Shown here piece by piece: positions 40,701 through 48,451 of a stretch of DNA of 64,000 nt. The first letter of the stretch is position 1. Each line of letters starts with the position of its first letter. The notes beneath the pieces are model-generated. The model saw only the letters and a program-made list of their open reading frames with translations. It made no database searches and was not told the origin of the DNA. Source of the DNA: JAOPZW01 sp963835295 (GTDB lineage Bacteria > Actinomycetota > Thermoleophilia > Solirubrobacterales > Solirubrobacteraceae). The stretch is from positions 186,001 to 250,000 of the forward strand of contig CAWIEX010000010.1 in NCBI GenBank assembly GCA_963835295.1. Direction: 5' to 3'. The position numbers were made by a program, and so were the translations under genes.

Positions 40701-43281
40701 CGTGGGCACCGGGCCCGACTCCGCGCCGTCGAGCGCGGTGACCCCGAACCCCTCGCCGCAGTTCGTCCAGAAGGTCTCGGGCGTCAGCACCACCGGGTCG
40801 AGCATGCAGCTCACGCCCGCCTCGGCCATCACGACCGGCAACCGCATGGTCGTCATGGCCTCCGTGTGGAGCTTCGGCGCTGCCACGATCTCGAGCGTCG
40901 CCGACGCGGCGGGCAACACGTACACCAAGGTGGCGAGCGTCAAGGCGTCCGACGACACCGAGCTCAGCGTCTGGACGGCCCCGATCACCGCGGGCGGCGG
41001 CACCAAGCCGGCCATCACCGTCACCGCGACGGGGAGCGCCGACATCGGCGCGGCCGCGAGCGAGTACTCCGGGCTGTCGGCGGCGGCCGGCGCCGCGGCG
41101 GTCGACCAGCTCAAGACGGCCACCGGCACGGCGACCGCGGCCGGGTACGTCACCTCGGGCCCGACTCCGCCCCTGACCGGCGACAACGGCCTGGCGGTCG
41201 GCTTCTACGCCGACTCGGGCTTCGGGCGCACGCTGTCCGCCGATCCGAGCTACACCGAGCGCGTCAACGTCTCGCCGCGCAACGACATGGAGTTCGTGAC
41301 CGAGGACGCGCTGCCGCTGCGCGGCGACACGCCGGCGGCCCAGGTCTCGACCGGCTCGAACACGCCGTGGACGATGGCCACCGTGGTCTTCAAGAGCGGG
41401 ACGGTCTCGCCGCCCGCGCTCTCGGTCTCGCCCACCAGCCTGGCCTTCAGCGGCACGGCGGGCGGCTCGAGCCCGGCGGCCAAGACGCTGACGGTGACCA
41501 ACGCCGGCGGCGGGACGATGAATTGGACGGCCTCGGAGAGCGCGAGCTGGCTGAGCCTGTCGCCGACGAGCGGGACCAACAACGGCACGATCACGGTGAC
41601 GCCGTCGATCACCGGCCTGGCTGCGGGCACCTACACGACCGACGTCACGGTGACCGCGAGCGGCGCCGGCGGCTCGCCGAAGACGATCCCCGTGACCTTC
41701 ACGGTCAATCCGCCCACGCCGCCGACCCTGACCGTGTCGCCGGCGAGCCTGTCCTTCACCGCCACGCAGGGCGGCTCGAGCCCGGCGGCCAAGACGCTCT
41801 CGGTGAGCAACACCGGCGGCGGGTCGATGGACTGGACGGCGTCGGACGGCGCGGCCTGGCTGACCGTGTCGCCGACGAGCGGGACGAACGCCGGCACCAT
41901 CACGGTCACGCCGTCGATCACGGGTCTGGCGGCCGGCACCTACACCACCGACGTCACCGTCACGGCGTCGGGCGCGACGGGCTCGCCGAAGACGATCCCC
42001 GTGACCCTCACGGTCGATCCGCCGACGCCGCCCGCGCTGTCGGTCACGCCGGCGAGCCTGGCCTTCAGCGCGACGGCCGGTGGCTCTGACCCGGCGGCCA
42101 AGACGCTGTCGGTCAGCAACACCGGCGGCGACACCATGAACTGGACGGCGTCCGAGAGCGCGACGTGGCTGAGCCTCTCGCCCGCGAGCGGGACGAACAG
42201 CGGCACGATCACCGTGACCCCGTCGATCACCGGACTGGCGGCCGGGACGTACACGACAGACATCACCGTCACCGCGACGGGGGCGACCGGCTCGCCGAAG
42301 ACGATCACGGTGACCCTCACGGTCAACGCGCCCACGCCGCCGGCACTCTCGGTCTCGCCGACGACGCTCGCCTTCACGGCCACGGCGGGCGGCACGAGCC
42401 CCGCGGCCAAGACGGTGGCGGTCACCAACACGGGCGGCGGCACGCTCGACGTCACCGCGTCCGACGATGCCGCGTGGCTCGCGGTGACGCCGGCCAGCGC
42501 CACGGCGCCCGCGACCCTCACCGTGACGCCGACCATCACCGGGCTGGCGGCCGGGACCTACACGGCGACCGTGACGGTCACCGCCACGACGGGCGGTGCC
42601 ACCGGCTCGCCGAAGACGATCGCGGTCACCCTGACGGTGAGCCCGGCGGGCTCGGCCAACCTGGTCGGCGCGTGGGGCTTCGACGAGACGACCGGCACGA
42701 CCGCCGCCGACTCCTCGGGCCAGAGCAACCCCGGGACGATCACCGGCGCCACGCACGTCGCCGCGGGCAAGTTCGGCGGCGCGCTGAGCTTCAACGGCAC
42801 GAGCAACATGGTGACCGTGGCCGACGCGAACAGCCTCGATCTCACAACCGGCATGACGCTCGAGGCGTGGGTGCAGCCGACGGCCCTGGGCTCGCTCTGG
42901 CGCTGCGTGATCTTGAAGGAGCAGCCCAGCAACCTGATCTACGCCCTCTACGCCGGCGACGGCCTGGGGCGGCCCGCGACCGACGTCTTCACCACCGCGG
43001 ACAAGGGCTTCAGCGGCCCGACGGCGCTGACGCTCAACACGTGGGTGCACCTCGCCGCCACCTACGACGGGACGACGCAGCGCCTGTTCGTCAACGGCGT
43101 GCAGGTGGCGACGAAGGCGACCACCGGTGCCATCAAGGTATCGACCGGGGCCCTGCGCATCGGCGGCGACACCTCGTGGACCAACGAGTGGTTCGCCGGG
43201 CTGATCGACGAGGTCCGCGTCTACAACAAGGCGCTGACGGCCACGGAGATCCAGGCCGACATGACCAAGCCCGTCAACTGA
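37750..43281 (+). CDS. Large secreted multidomain protein: DMFase-like, DUF4082, Fn3, BACON repeats, LamG
   Basis: An 1843-residue exported protein. It has a signal peptide (~1-30, LTLALAATILLLAAFPAAGMA). The N,N-dimethylformamidase beta-subunit-like domain (~30-520) has YHIDIYRLGYYQGNGARL, VILSSGHDEYWSGQERTNVEAA and FFSGNEVYWKTRWQ. An Ig-like segment (~545-640), a DUF4082 domain (~645-800, GVRFKADMDGMVTGVRFYK), two fibronectin-III domains (~810-1000) and a ~200-residue domain follow. Four ~103-residue BACON-like repeats (1221-1630) precede a C-terminal LamG (~1638-1843, MTLEAWVQPTALG). The role is probably binding and degradation at the surface of carbohydrate or amide polymers. No anchor motif is visible. 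Confidence 0.8.
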   Translation: MIGQVSSRLTLALAATILLLAAFPAAGMAACANPVACENEKAGSAPSAWQVSGSGDSTIQGYATSMSVNVGGTIRFKVKSTAAAYHIDIYRLGYYQGNGARLQQANVRPTASLPQTQPACLTDSATGLIDCGNWGVSASWTVPSTAVSGVYIARLIRDDNGGASQIPFVVRDDAAHSAMLVRTSDSTWQAYNKYGGNSLYSCTSPCPPGNPNGYKAAFSVSYNRPFDGTITQDNGRSYLFYAEYQMIRFLERNGYDASYTSQADVAANAGLLLNHKVILSSGHDEYWSGQERTNVEAARDAGVSLAFFSGNEVYWKTRWQSSSADGTATPNRTLTTYKDTHFNAPTDPTAWTGTWRDPRFAAVGDSRPENALTGQLFIINSGSSDITVPSTYKNLRLWRNTAVANLGAGQSRTLGAGNQTLGYEWDLDVDNGFRPRGTFQLSSTTVSGVESFTDFGTFTKQGTTQTHHLTEYRAPSGAIVFGAGTVQWAWGLDDTNAWNNNGPPAGATPDPVMQQATVNLFADMGVPATTLMSGLTAVSQSTDTTAPNSTISSPSAGAAIADGSTVTISGTASDAGGQVAGVEVSTDGGSTWHPATGTTSWSYSWNAHGAPTSTITTRAVDDSGNVESSSPSVTVNVGCPCTMAGPNTTPWVLDQQDPSPVEVGVRFKADMDGMVTGVRFYKASTNIGTHVGNLWTTGGTRLATGTFSSESATGWQQLNFTTPVDITAGTTYVASYYAPKGHYSVSSEYYYTPSPVGGNSLDSPPLHAINANRGGANGVYTYSGSSTFPSSTYDGENYAVDVVFAPKLPPGAVSNVTATPGPGSATVNFTAPATGGPPTRYIVTPFIGSTAQPSVTVTGTPPVTSVKVGDLDPSTSYTFKVQAGNGSGTGPLSAASNAVTPNAPTVPGAPTALVASGANQQATVRWTAPNDGGRTITRYTVTPYLNGVAQATTSVTGSPAPATALVTGLTNGSAYTFTVAATNSVGTGPDSAPSSAVTPNPSPQFVQKVSGVSTTGSSMQLTPASAITTGNRMVVMASVWSFGAATISSVADAAGNTYTKVASVKASDDTELSVWTAPITAGGGTKPAITVTATGSADIGAAASEYSGLSAAAGAAAVDQLKTATGTATAAGYVTSGPTPPLTGDNGLAVGFYADSGFGRTLSADPSYTERVNVSPRNDMEFVTEDALPLRGDTPAAQVSTGSNTPWTMATVVFKSGTVSPPALSVSPTSLAFSGTAGGSSPAAKTLTVTNAGGGTMNWTASESASWLSLSPTSGTNNGTITVTPSITGLAAGTYTTDVTVTASGAGGSPKTIPVTFTVNPPTPPTLTVSPASLSFTATQGGSSPAAKTLSVSNTGGGSMDWTASDGAAWLTVSPTSGTNAGTITVTPSITGLAAGTYTTDVTVTASGATGSPKTIPVTLTVDPPTPPALSVTPASLAFSATAGGSDPAAKTLSVSNTGGDTMNWTASESATWLSLSPASGTNSGTITVTPSITGLAAGTYTTDITVTATGATGSPKTITVTLTVNAPTPPALSVSPTTLAFTATAGGTSPAAKTVAVTNTGGGTLDVTASDDAAWLAVTPASATAPATLTVTPTITGLAAGTYTATVTVTATTGGATGSPKTIAVTLTVSPAGSANLVGAWGFDETTGTTAADSSGQSNPGTITGATHVAAGKFGGALSFNGTSNMVTVADANSLDLTTGMTLEAWVQPTALGSLWRCVILKEQPSNLIYALYAGDGLGRPATDVFTTADKGFSGPTALTLNTWVHLAATYDGTTQRLFVNGVQVATKATTGAIKVSTGALRIGGDTSWTNEWFAGLIDEVRVYNKALTATEIQADMTKPVN
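41410..42639 (+). repeat. Four tandem 309-bp coding repeats
   Basis: Units begin at 41410, 41719, 42028 and 42337, each exactly 309 bases after the last. Each encodes a beta-sandwich of ~103 residues (PPALSVSPTSLAFSGTAGG, then GTMNWTASESASWLSLSP, GTITVTPSITGLAAGTYTTDVTVTA). Similarity is high at both protein and DNA level between adjacent units, consistent with duplication and possible copy-number variation. The last unit carries a short insertion near its end. Confidence 0.8.
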
Positions 43282-43283
43282 CG

Positions 43284-44174
43284 TCAGACCCGGGCGAGGT
43301 GCGCGCGCACGGACGCGGCGAGCTCGTGCGTGAAGGCGGAGAAGGGGCCGACCGCGGCGTCGACCGCCTGCGTCAACGGCCACAGCGCGGTCGTCCCCGC
43401 CTGCACGTTCTCCTCGGTGGCGTCGCCCACCGCGTGCACGAAGGCCAGCGAGCGGTCGAGGAAGTCGCGCGCCGCGTCGCGCTCCATGACCTCGTAGTGC
43501 GCGGTGAGCAGCAGGCCCGGGTCGAGGGCGCGGAGGCGGCGGATGGTCGCCTCGTAGCCCGCGGCCGAGTAGTAGCGCGGTGGGATCAGGCGGTTGCCGG
43601 CGCGGTCGTAGACGCCGTCGGCGAGCGCGGCGTCGATGATGATCGCCGCGCCGCTGCGCGAGTCCCAGAGGCCGAGGTGCCCGGGCGTGTGGCCGGGCAG
43701 GGCGAGCACCTCGACGCGCCAGTCCGGGCCCAGCCGCAGCGTCTCGCCCCCGGTCAGCCCGACGTCGACGGGCGCGTCGCCGCCCAGCTCGCGGGTCAGG
43801 AAGGCCACGTCGTCGGGCGACGGGCCGCAGCCGTAGGGCTCGTACCAGAGGTAGTTCTCCACCAGCATCAGGCCGTTGGACTCGATCCACGCGCGGTCGG
43901 CCTCGCCGCACAGCAGGCGTGCGCCGGGCGCGGCGGCGCGCAGCGCCCGGTTGCCGCCGCAGTGATCGACGTCGGCGTGCGAGATGAGGACGTCGTCGAG
44001 GTCGGCGAGCGAGCGGCCGAGCGTAGCCAGGTAGGGCGCGATGACCTGCTCGGGCATGTCGCGCAGCCCGGTGTCGACCAGCAGCGTGCGCTCCTCGCCG
44101 ACGAGCAGGTACTGACAGACGTAGCGCTCGCCCAGATCGCCCTCGATGCGGTGGATGCCCGGTGCGACCTCCAT
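43284..44174 (-). CDS. MBL-fold metallo-hydrolase
   Basis: A 296-residue metallo-beta-lactamase-fold enzyme. The metal motif is DVLISHADVDHCGGNRALR (HxDxDH), with further ligands at LALPGHTPGHLGLWD and AIIIDAALADG, and LLLTAHYEVM near the end. It is probably a hydrolase of esters, thioesters or phospho-compounds. Its stop lies two bases from the stop of the giant secreted protein, so the genes converge. ATG 44174 (MEVAPGIHRIEG) is the start. It is divergent from the amidohydrolase gene. Confidence 0.8.
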   Translation of the reverse strand: MEVAPGIHRIEGDLGERYVCQYLLVGEERTLLVDTGLRDMPEQVIAPYLATLGRSLADLDDVLISHADVDHCGGNRALRAAAPGARLLCGEADRAWIESNGLMLVENYLWYEPYGCGPSPDDVAFLTRELGGDAPVDVGLTGGETLRLGPDWRVEVLALPGHTPGHLGLWDSRSGAAIIIDAALADGVYDRAGNRLIPPRYYSAAGYEATIRRLRALDPGLLLTAHYEVMERDAARDFLDRSLAFVHAVGDATEENVQAGTTALWPLTQAVDAAVGPFSAFTHELAASVRAHLARV

Positions 44175-44220
44175 GACGGCCCGGATGCTATGCGGTCGCC
44201 ACGGCTGCGATGATCGGCCG

Positions 44221-45357
44221 ATGGCCGTGGAGAGCCAACCCACCACCGAGACCCGGCGCACGCCGCTGTCGGAGCTGCTGATCGTCGACGCCGACGTGCA
44301 CGTCCACGAGAGCCCGGGCGCGCTGGCGCCCTACTGCGACGGGCCGTGGGACGTCGCGCTGCGCAACGTCGCCGATGTCCCCGAGCGCTACCTCGACATC
44401 CCCGGCTTCTCGCCCGGCGGCGACGGCACGCTGACCGCGCGCTTCCCGACCGCTCACGAGGCCGCGCGCATGGTCCACACGCCCGAGCAGATGGTCGCCG
44501 AGCTGCAGGCGATCCACATCGACCTCGCCGTGCTCTTCCCCGATCACCTGCTCAAGCTCCCCGTGCTGCCCCAGGCCGACTACGCCGCGGCCCTCGCGCG
44601 CGCCTACAACGCCTGGCTCGTCGATCAGTGGACCTCGCGCCACGACGCGCTGCTGGGCGCCATCGTCGCCTGCCCGCAGGACCCCGGCGACGCGGCGCGC
44701 GAGATCGAGCGCTACGCCGACGACCCCTCGATCGTCGCGGTCTACCTGCCGTGCGCGGGGCTGGACCCACTCTGGGGCCACCGCCGCTACGACCCGATCT
44801 TCGACGCGGCGCAGAACGCGCGCCTGCCCGTCCTGCTGCACTCGGTGACCGTCACCTCGCCGGTCTTCCCGTTCAACAATCACGGCTTCGACACGGAGTT
44901 CGCTCGCCACGCCACGAGCCACACCTTCGCGATCATGGCCAACATCGTGAGCATGGTCTCGACTGGCGTGGTCGTGCGCTTCCCCGAGCTGAAGATCGGG
45001 GTGACCGAGGCGGGCATCTCGTGGATGCCGTTCGTGTGCCAGCGCCTGGACAAGGAGTACCTCGAGCGCCGCCGCGAGGTCCCGTTCCTGACCGAGCGCC
45101 CGAGCCACTACGTCAAGCGCATCTACGTGGCCACGCAGCCCATCGAGGAGCCCGAGCGCCTGCGCGACCTCGTCACCCTCGTCGAGCTCTACGACGGCGA
45201 TGACACGACGATCTACGCCTCCGACTGGCCCCACCACGACTTCGACCACCCGATGAAGCTCAACCAGGTCCCGTTCAGCGAGGAGCAGCGCCGCAAGATC
45301 TTCGGGGAGAACGCGCTCGAGCTCTTCGGGATCGACCGCACGGGGAGCCGGCGGTGA
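44221..45357 (+). CDS. Amidohydrolase family (PF04909-type) enzyme
   Basis: A 378-residue metal-dependent TIM-barrel hydrolase of the amidohydrolase-2 family: IVDADVHVHESPGAL (DxDxHxH), QMVAELQAIHIDLAVLFPDHLLK, LLHSVTVTSPVFPFNNHGFDTEFARHATSHTFAIMANIVSM, GVTEAGISWMPFVCQRLDKEYLERR and YASDWPHHDFDHPM. Relatives include decarboxylases and hydrolases of aromatic or cyclic acids. It forms an operon with the Rieske protein (GTGA overlap) and a small protein. Confidence 0.85.
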   Translation: MAVESQPTTETRRTPLSELLIVDADVHVHESPGALAPYCDGPWDVALRNVADVPERYLDIPGFSPGGDGTLTARFPTAHEAARMVHTPEQMVAELQAIHIDLAVLFPDHLLKLPVLPQADYAAALARAYNAWLVDQWTSRHDALLGAIVACPQDPGDAAREIERYADDPSIVAVYLPCAGLDPLWGHRRYDPIFDAAQNARLPVLLHSVTVTSPVFPFNNHGFDTEFARHATSHTFAIMANIVSMVSTGVVVRFPELKIGVTEAGISWMPFVCQRLDKEYLERRREVPFLTERPSHYVKRIYVATQPIEEPERLRDLVTLVELYDGDDTTIYASDWPHHDFDHPMKLNQVPFSEEQRRKIFGENALELFGIDRTGSRR

Positions 45358-45728
45358 CCGAGGTCGTCGTCGGCCGGCTGGCCGACTTCCCGGCCGGGAC
45401 GCACAAGGTCGTGCAGGCGGGTGGCCGCGAGATCGGCGTGTTCAACGTCAACGGGCGCTTCTACGGGCTGCCCAACCTGTGCCCCCACCAGACCGGGCCG
45501 CTGTGCGAGGGCCGGGCGGCCACGGGCACGCTGGCCGCGGACGCGGGCAGCGACTGGAAGCCGCGGTGGGTCATGCGCGACGAGGTCATCGCCTGCCCGT
45601 GGCACGGCCTGGAGTACCACGTGCCCACCGGCCAGTGCCTGGCCTACCCGGAGATCACGCTGCGCCGCTACCCGGTCGAGGTCCGCGGCGACGAGGTCGT
45701 GGTGACCGTGGGCGGTCGCCGGCGGTGA
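45354..45728 (+). CDS. Rieske [2Fe-2S] ferredoxin-like protein
   Basis: A 124-residue Rieske protein with cluster motifs LCPHQTGPLC (CxH) and ACPWHGLEYHVPTGQC (CxxH). It starts at GTG overlapping the amidohydrolase stop by four bases, and its own stop overlaps the next start the same way. It is probably an electron carrier or redox subunit working with the adjacent amidohydrolase system; no oxygenase alpha subunit is adjacent. Confidence 0.85.
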   Translation: MTEVVVGRLADFPAGTHKVVQAGGREIGVFNVNGRFYGLPNLCPHQTGPLCEGRAATGTLAADAGSDWKPRWVMRDEVIACPWHGLEYHVPTGQCLAYPEITLRRYPVEVRGDEVVVTVGGRRR

Positions 45729-45931
45729 ACGATCGGCTGGCCGTCGTCGAGGAGCAGGACCGCTTCCTCGTCGTGCGCGAAGACGACCCGAGCGACTGGC
45801 TCTGCGAGTTCGCTCGCGATGGCGACTTCCCCGCTGAGCGCTGGGCGCGCGACATGGCGCGGACCTACAACGAGCGCCTCGAGCTCAGCCGAACATCCAG
45901 CCGCCGTCCACCAGCAGCGTCTGGCCGGTGA
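45725..45931 (+). CDS. Small protein of the amidohydrolase-Rieske operon
   Basis: A 68-residue protein from GTG 45725: NDRLAVVEEQDRFLVVREDDPSDWLCEFARDGDFPAERWARDMARTYNERLEL. Composition is acidic and folded-looking, and I do not recognise it. Its GTG overlaps the Rieske stop by four bases (translational coupling). The last ~15 residues are encoded opposite the 3' end of the convergent SDR gene and look like readthrough, so the natural stop may have been lost. Confidence 0.6.
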   Translation: MNDRLAVVEEQDRFLVVREDDPSDWLCEFARDGDFPAERWARDMARTYNERLELSRTSSRRPPAASGR

Positions 45932-46634
45932 CGAAGCTCGAGTCGTCGCTGGCGAAGAAGGCGATGGCCCGGGCCACGTCGTCGACCTCGCCGCGGCGCT
46001 TGATCGACTGAGCCTCGAGCACCTCGCGCCACAGCCCCTCCTGGTCGGCGTGGATCTCGGTCGCCGCGGTGGGGAAGGCGCCCGGCGCCACGGCGTTGGC
46101 GCGGATACCCTCGGGCCCGCTCTCGCGCGCGAGCGCGCGCGTGAAGCCGATGACCGCGCCCTTGGAGGCGACGTAGGCGAGCAGCAGCGCGTTGCCGGTG
46201 AAGAAGGTGACCGACGCGACGTTCACGACGGCGCCGCCGCCGCGGGCGATCATCTGGGCGCGCACGGCGCGCGCCATGAGGAAGTAGCCGCGGATGTTGG
46301 TGGCGAAGACCGCGTCCCACTGCGCGGCGTCCATCTCGTGCCACGGGCCGATCGGGTAGACGGCCGCGTTGTTGACGAGCACGTCGGTCCCGCCGAAGGA
46401 GTCCTGCGCGGACGCCGCTGCCTGCTCGATCGCGCTCGGGTCCGACAGGTCGGCGTCGACGGCGATCGCCTCGCCGCCGGCGCTCGTGATCGCGTCGACC
46501 GTCTCGCGCAGCCGCTCGGGCTGCAGGCCGACGGCGACGACGCGCGCCCCGCGCTGTGCGAGCAGCTGCGCGGTGGCGCGGCCGATCCCTGTGCCGGCGC
46601 CGGTGACGATCGCGGTCTTCCCGGCGACCGACAT
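45885..46634 (-). CDS. Short-chain dehydrogenase/reductase
   Basis: A 249-residue SDR: cofactor motif AIVTGAGTGIGRATAQLLAQRG, DVLVNNAAVY, active-site region VNVASVTFFTGNALLLAYVASKGAVIGFTRALARE (YxxxK), and VTGQTLLVDGGW. It acts on an unknown alcohol/ketone with NAD(P). It is coupled (TGATG) to the upstream VOC gene. It converges with the small protein at 45725, overlapping by 47 bases. Confidence 0.85.
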   Translation of the reverse strand: MSVAGKTAIVTGAGTGIGRATAQLLAQRGARVVAVGLQPERLRETVDAITSAGGEAIAVDADLSDPSAIEQAAASAQDSFGGTDVLVNNAAVYPIGPWHEMDAAQWDAVFATNIRGYFLMARAVRAQMIARGGGAVVNVASVTFFTGNALLLAYVASKGAVIGFTRALARESGPEGIRANAVAPGAFPTAATEIHADQEGLWREVLEAQSIKRRGEVDDVARAIAFFASDDSSFVTGQTLLVDGGWMFG

Positions 46635-47023
46635 CAGTCCTTCGGGGCGTAGCGGTGATGGATGCCCAGGGAGTTGCCGGCCGGGTCGAGGAAGATCGCC
46701 TGGTGGCAGACGCCGCTGTCCATGGTCTCGCTCACGAAGCGCACGCCCTGGGCCTCGAGGTGGGCCCGAGCCGCATCGACGTCATCGACCTGGAGCTCGA
46801 CGGGCAGGGCGTGCGGGCGGAACTCCTGGCCGAACGCGGTGGGCTCCATGATGGCGATCGTGAGGTTGCCGGCCTGGAACTCGGCCGCCGGCATCTCGCC
46901 CCACCGCTTGACCGGCGGCAGTCCGAGGACGGTCCCGTAGAAATGCACCGACGCCTCGAAGTCCTCCGCCGGGAGGGTGATGAAGTCGACGCCGGTGATG
47001 AAGGTGGCAGGGGTGGTGGTCAT
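46634..47023 (-). CDS. VOC family protein
   Basis: A 129-residue single VOC domain: VDFITLPAEDFEASVHFYGTVLGLPP, FQAGNLTIAIMEPTAFGQ, ALPVELQVDDVDAARAHLEAQGV and CHQAIFLDPAGNSLGIHHRY. It is probably a dimeric metal-dependent enzyme or binding protein. ATG 47023 is preceded by GGGAGCC. Its stop overlaps the SDR start, so the two are co-translated. Confidence 0.8.
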   Translation of the reverse strand: MTTTPATFITGVDFITLPAEDFEASVHFYGTVLGLPPVKRWGEMPAAEFQAGNLTIAIMEPTAFGQEFRPHALPVELQVDDVDAARAHLEAQGVRFVSETMDSGVCHQAIFLDPAGNSLGIHHRYAPKD

Positions 47024-47267
47024 CGGGTGGCTCCCGGGTTGGGATGGAAGGGACACGCGTGAAACGACGCGACCGACGAGAAGTCATCGTATGGACCGGC
47101 ACGACCGTCCGGCGCTCGGGCGACCGACGAACGGTCTGCTCGGATGTGCCGAGGCGCATGCCCGCGTTGGCGCTGGCCATGCGCACATTTCGCCAACCCT
47201 GATTCCTCGAATTTCTGATGTGGATTTACCGGTAAACGCTGGGGCCCCGGGGGTAGTGACCTGGTCG

Positions 47268-47882
47268 ATGAGAACCTTCGCCCCCCGCACAGCCATCACC
47301 ACCGCACGCCTCATGCGGGTGATCGCCGTCGCCGGCGCGATCACCGTCCTGCCGACCACGGGCGTCGCGCTCGGTGCGAGCCATCACCGCGCGACATCCA
47401 GCGCCCCGTGCGCCGACACCAACCTGATTCCCACGCGCGCCAACGGCTCCCGAGTCGAGGCCGCGACGGTCTGCCTGATCAACGTGCAGCGCCACGGCCA
47501 CGGTCGGCGCGCCCTGCACGCCAACGCTGACCTCGCCCGGTCGGCTGCCGCGCACTCCCAGGACATGGTCTCGGAGAACTACTTCAACCACGTCAGCCCC
47601 GCCGGGGAGACGCCGCTCGCGCGCATCAAGGCCAGCACCTACCTGCCGCTGCGCTCGGCCTACCTCGTCGGCGAGAACATCGCCCTCGGCACGATGCAGC
47701 TCTCGACCCCGACCGCGATCGTCGCGAGCTGGATGAAGTCCCCCGACCATCGGGCGAACATCCTCAACCGCGACTTCCGCGACACCGGGGTCGGCGTCGT
47801 CGCTCAGGCGCCGAGCAAGTACTCCGTCGGCCAGCGCGGCGCGACGTACACGCAGCAGTTCGGCGTCATCGCCGCGGGCTAG
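47268..47882 (+). CDS. Secreted CAP (SCP/PR-1) domain protein
   Basis: A 204-residue exported protein with signal peptide (~1-35, RVIAVAGAITVLPTTGVALG). The CAP domain has NLIPTRANGSRVEAATVCLINVQR, DLARSAAAHSQDMVSENYFNHVSPAG, VGENIALGTMQL and MKSPDHRANILNRDFRDTGVGVV, which match bacterial YkwD-like proteins of unknown extracellular function. The start at 47268 gives the signal peptide directly. A 10-base palindrome TTACCGGTAA lies about 33 bases upstream (47226-47235). Confidence 0.85.
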   Translation: MRTFAPRTAITTARLMRVIAVAGAITVLPTTGVALGASHHRATSSAPCADTNLIPTRANGSRVEAATVCLINVQRHGHGRRALHANADLARSAAAHSQDMVSENYFNHVSPAGETPLARIKASTYLPLRSAYLVGENIALGTMQLSTPTAIVASWMKSPDHRANILNRDFRDTGVGVVAQAPSKYSVGQRGATYTQQFGVIAAG

Positions 47883-47888
47883 CCGTCC

Positions 47889-48187
47889 TCAGATGACGTC
47901 GATCGGCATGCCGACCCTGGTCAGGTGCCAGAGGCGCGTGATATCGGCGTTGCGCAGGCGGATGCAGCCGTGCGACGGTCGGCCGGGGACGAGCTGCGGC
48001 TGGTCGGTGCCGTGGATGCCGACCACACCCCCTCCACCGCGGTCGCGGTGACGGTGTGCGCCTGGGCGCTTGCCGTGAGGACTGCGAAGGACAGGAAGAC
48101 GAGCAGCAGGACACTGCGGACACGGGGGACGAAGACTGCGCGAAAACCGACACGGGTCACGACGGGCGTGGGACTCTGGGTGGTCAT
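47889..48187 (-). pseudogene. L,D-transpeptidase remnant with internal deletion
   Basis: From ATG 48187, after GGAGGAG, the frame encodes a signal-like segment (VRSVLLLVFLSFAVLTASAQAHTVTA). After a frame change near 48030 comes only the YkuD catalytic end: GIHGTDQPQLVPGRPSHGCIRLRNADITRLWHLTRVGMPIDVI with the SHGCIR motif holding the nucleophilic Cys. The middle ~80 or more residues of the domain are missing. It is convergent with the CAP gene. Confidence 0.75.
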
Positions 48188-48399
48188 GCTTGAACTCCTC
48201 CGGGCTGGCGTTCTGAGCCTGTGGCCCGTGGCGGAGATCAGCGCGACCCCGCCACGGCGATGCCCGCGAGGGGTGGTCGTTGCCGCTGGGTGGTCGCCGG
48301 AACGCGGCGCGGCGCGGATCACTTGCCTGACGCGTACGTCGCGCGGGGCCGGTCGCGGCCACGCGCCCTGCCGGCCGAGTCATGGAGCCGGAGAGAGCA

Positions 48400-48424
48400 C
48401 ATTCGCCGAGGTTCGGGGCGAATG
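48400..48424. other. Perfect 8-bp stem hairpin upstream of the ANTAR gene
   Basis: CATTCGCC and GGCGAATG flank a nine-base loop 27 bases before the ANTAR regulator start. It could be a leader hairpin or an operator; there is no U tract, and the loop does not match the six-base ANTAR-target loops. Confidence 0.35.
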
Positions 48425-48451
48425 CGCGTGTAAACATACTGCGACCACCCG

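Noticed and set aside
41410..42639. Regular repeats considered as a CRISPR or satellite array
   Set aside because: The period is 309 bases, in frame, and encodes beta-sandwich domains. There are no short identical repeats with unique spacers.
37765..43911. A single 2048-codon open frame antisense to the giant secreted protein and the MBL gene
   Set aside because: High GC at third positions leaves the opposite strand almost stop-free. The translation is Arg/Gly-rich with no domains, and the sense genes have clear families and signal peptides.
48400..48424. Hairpin considered as a Rho-independent terminator
   Set aside because: There is no U-rich tract and it lies upstream of a start codon, not after a stop.
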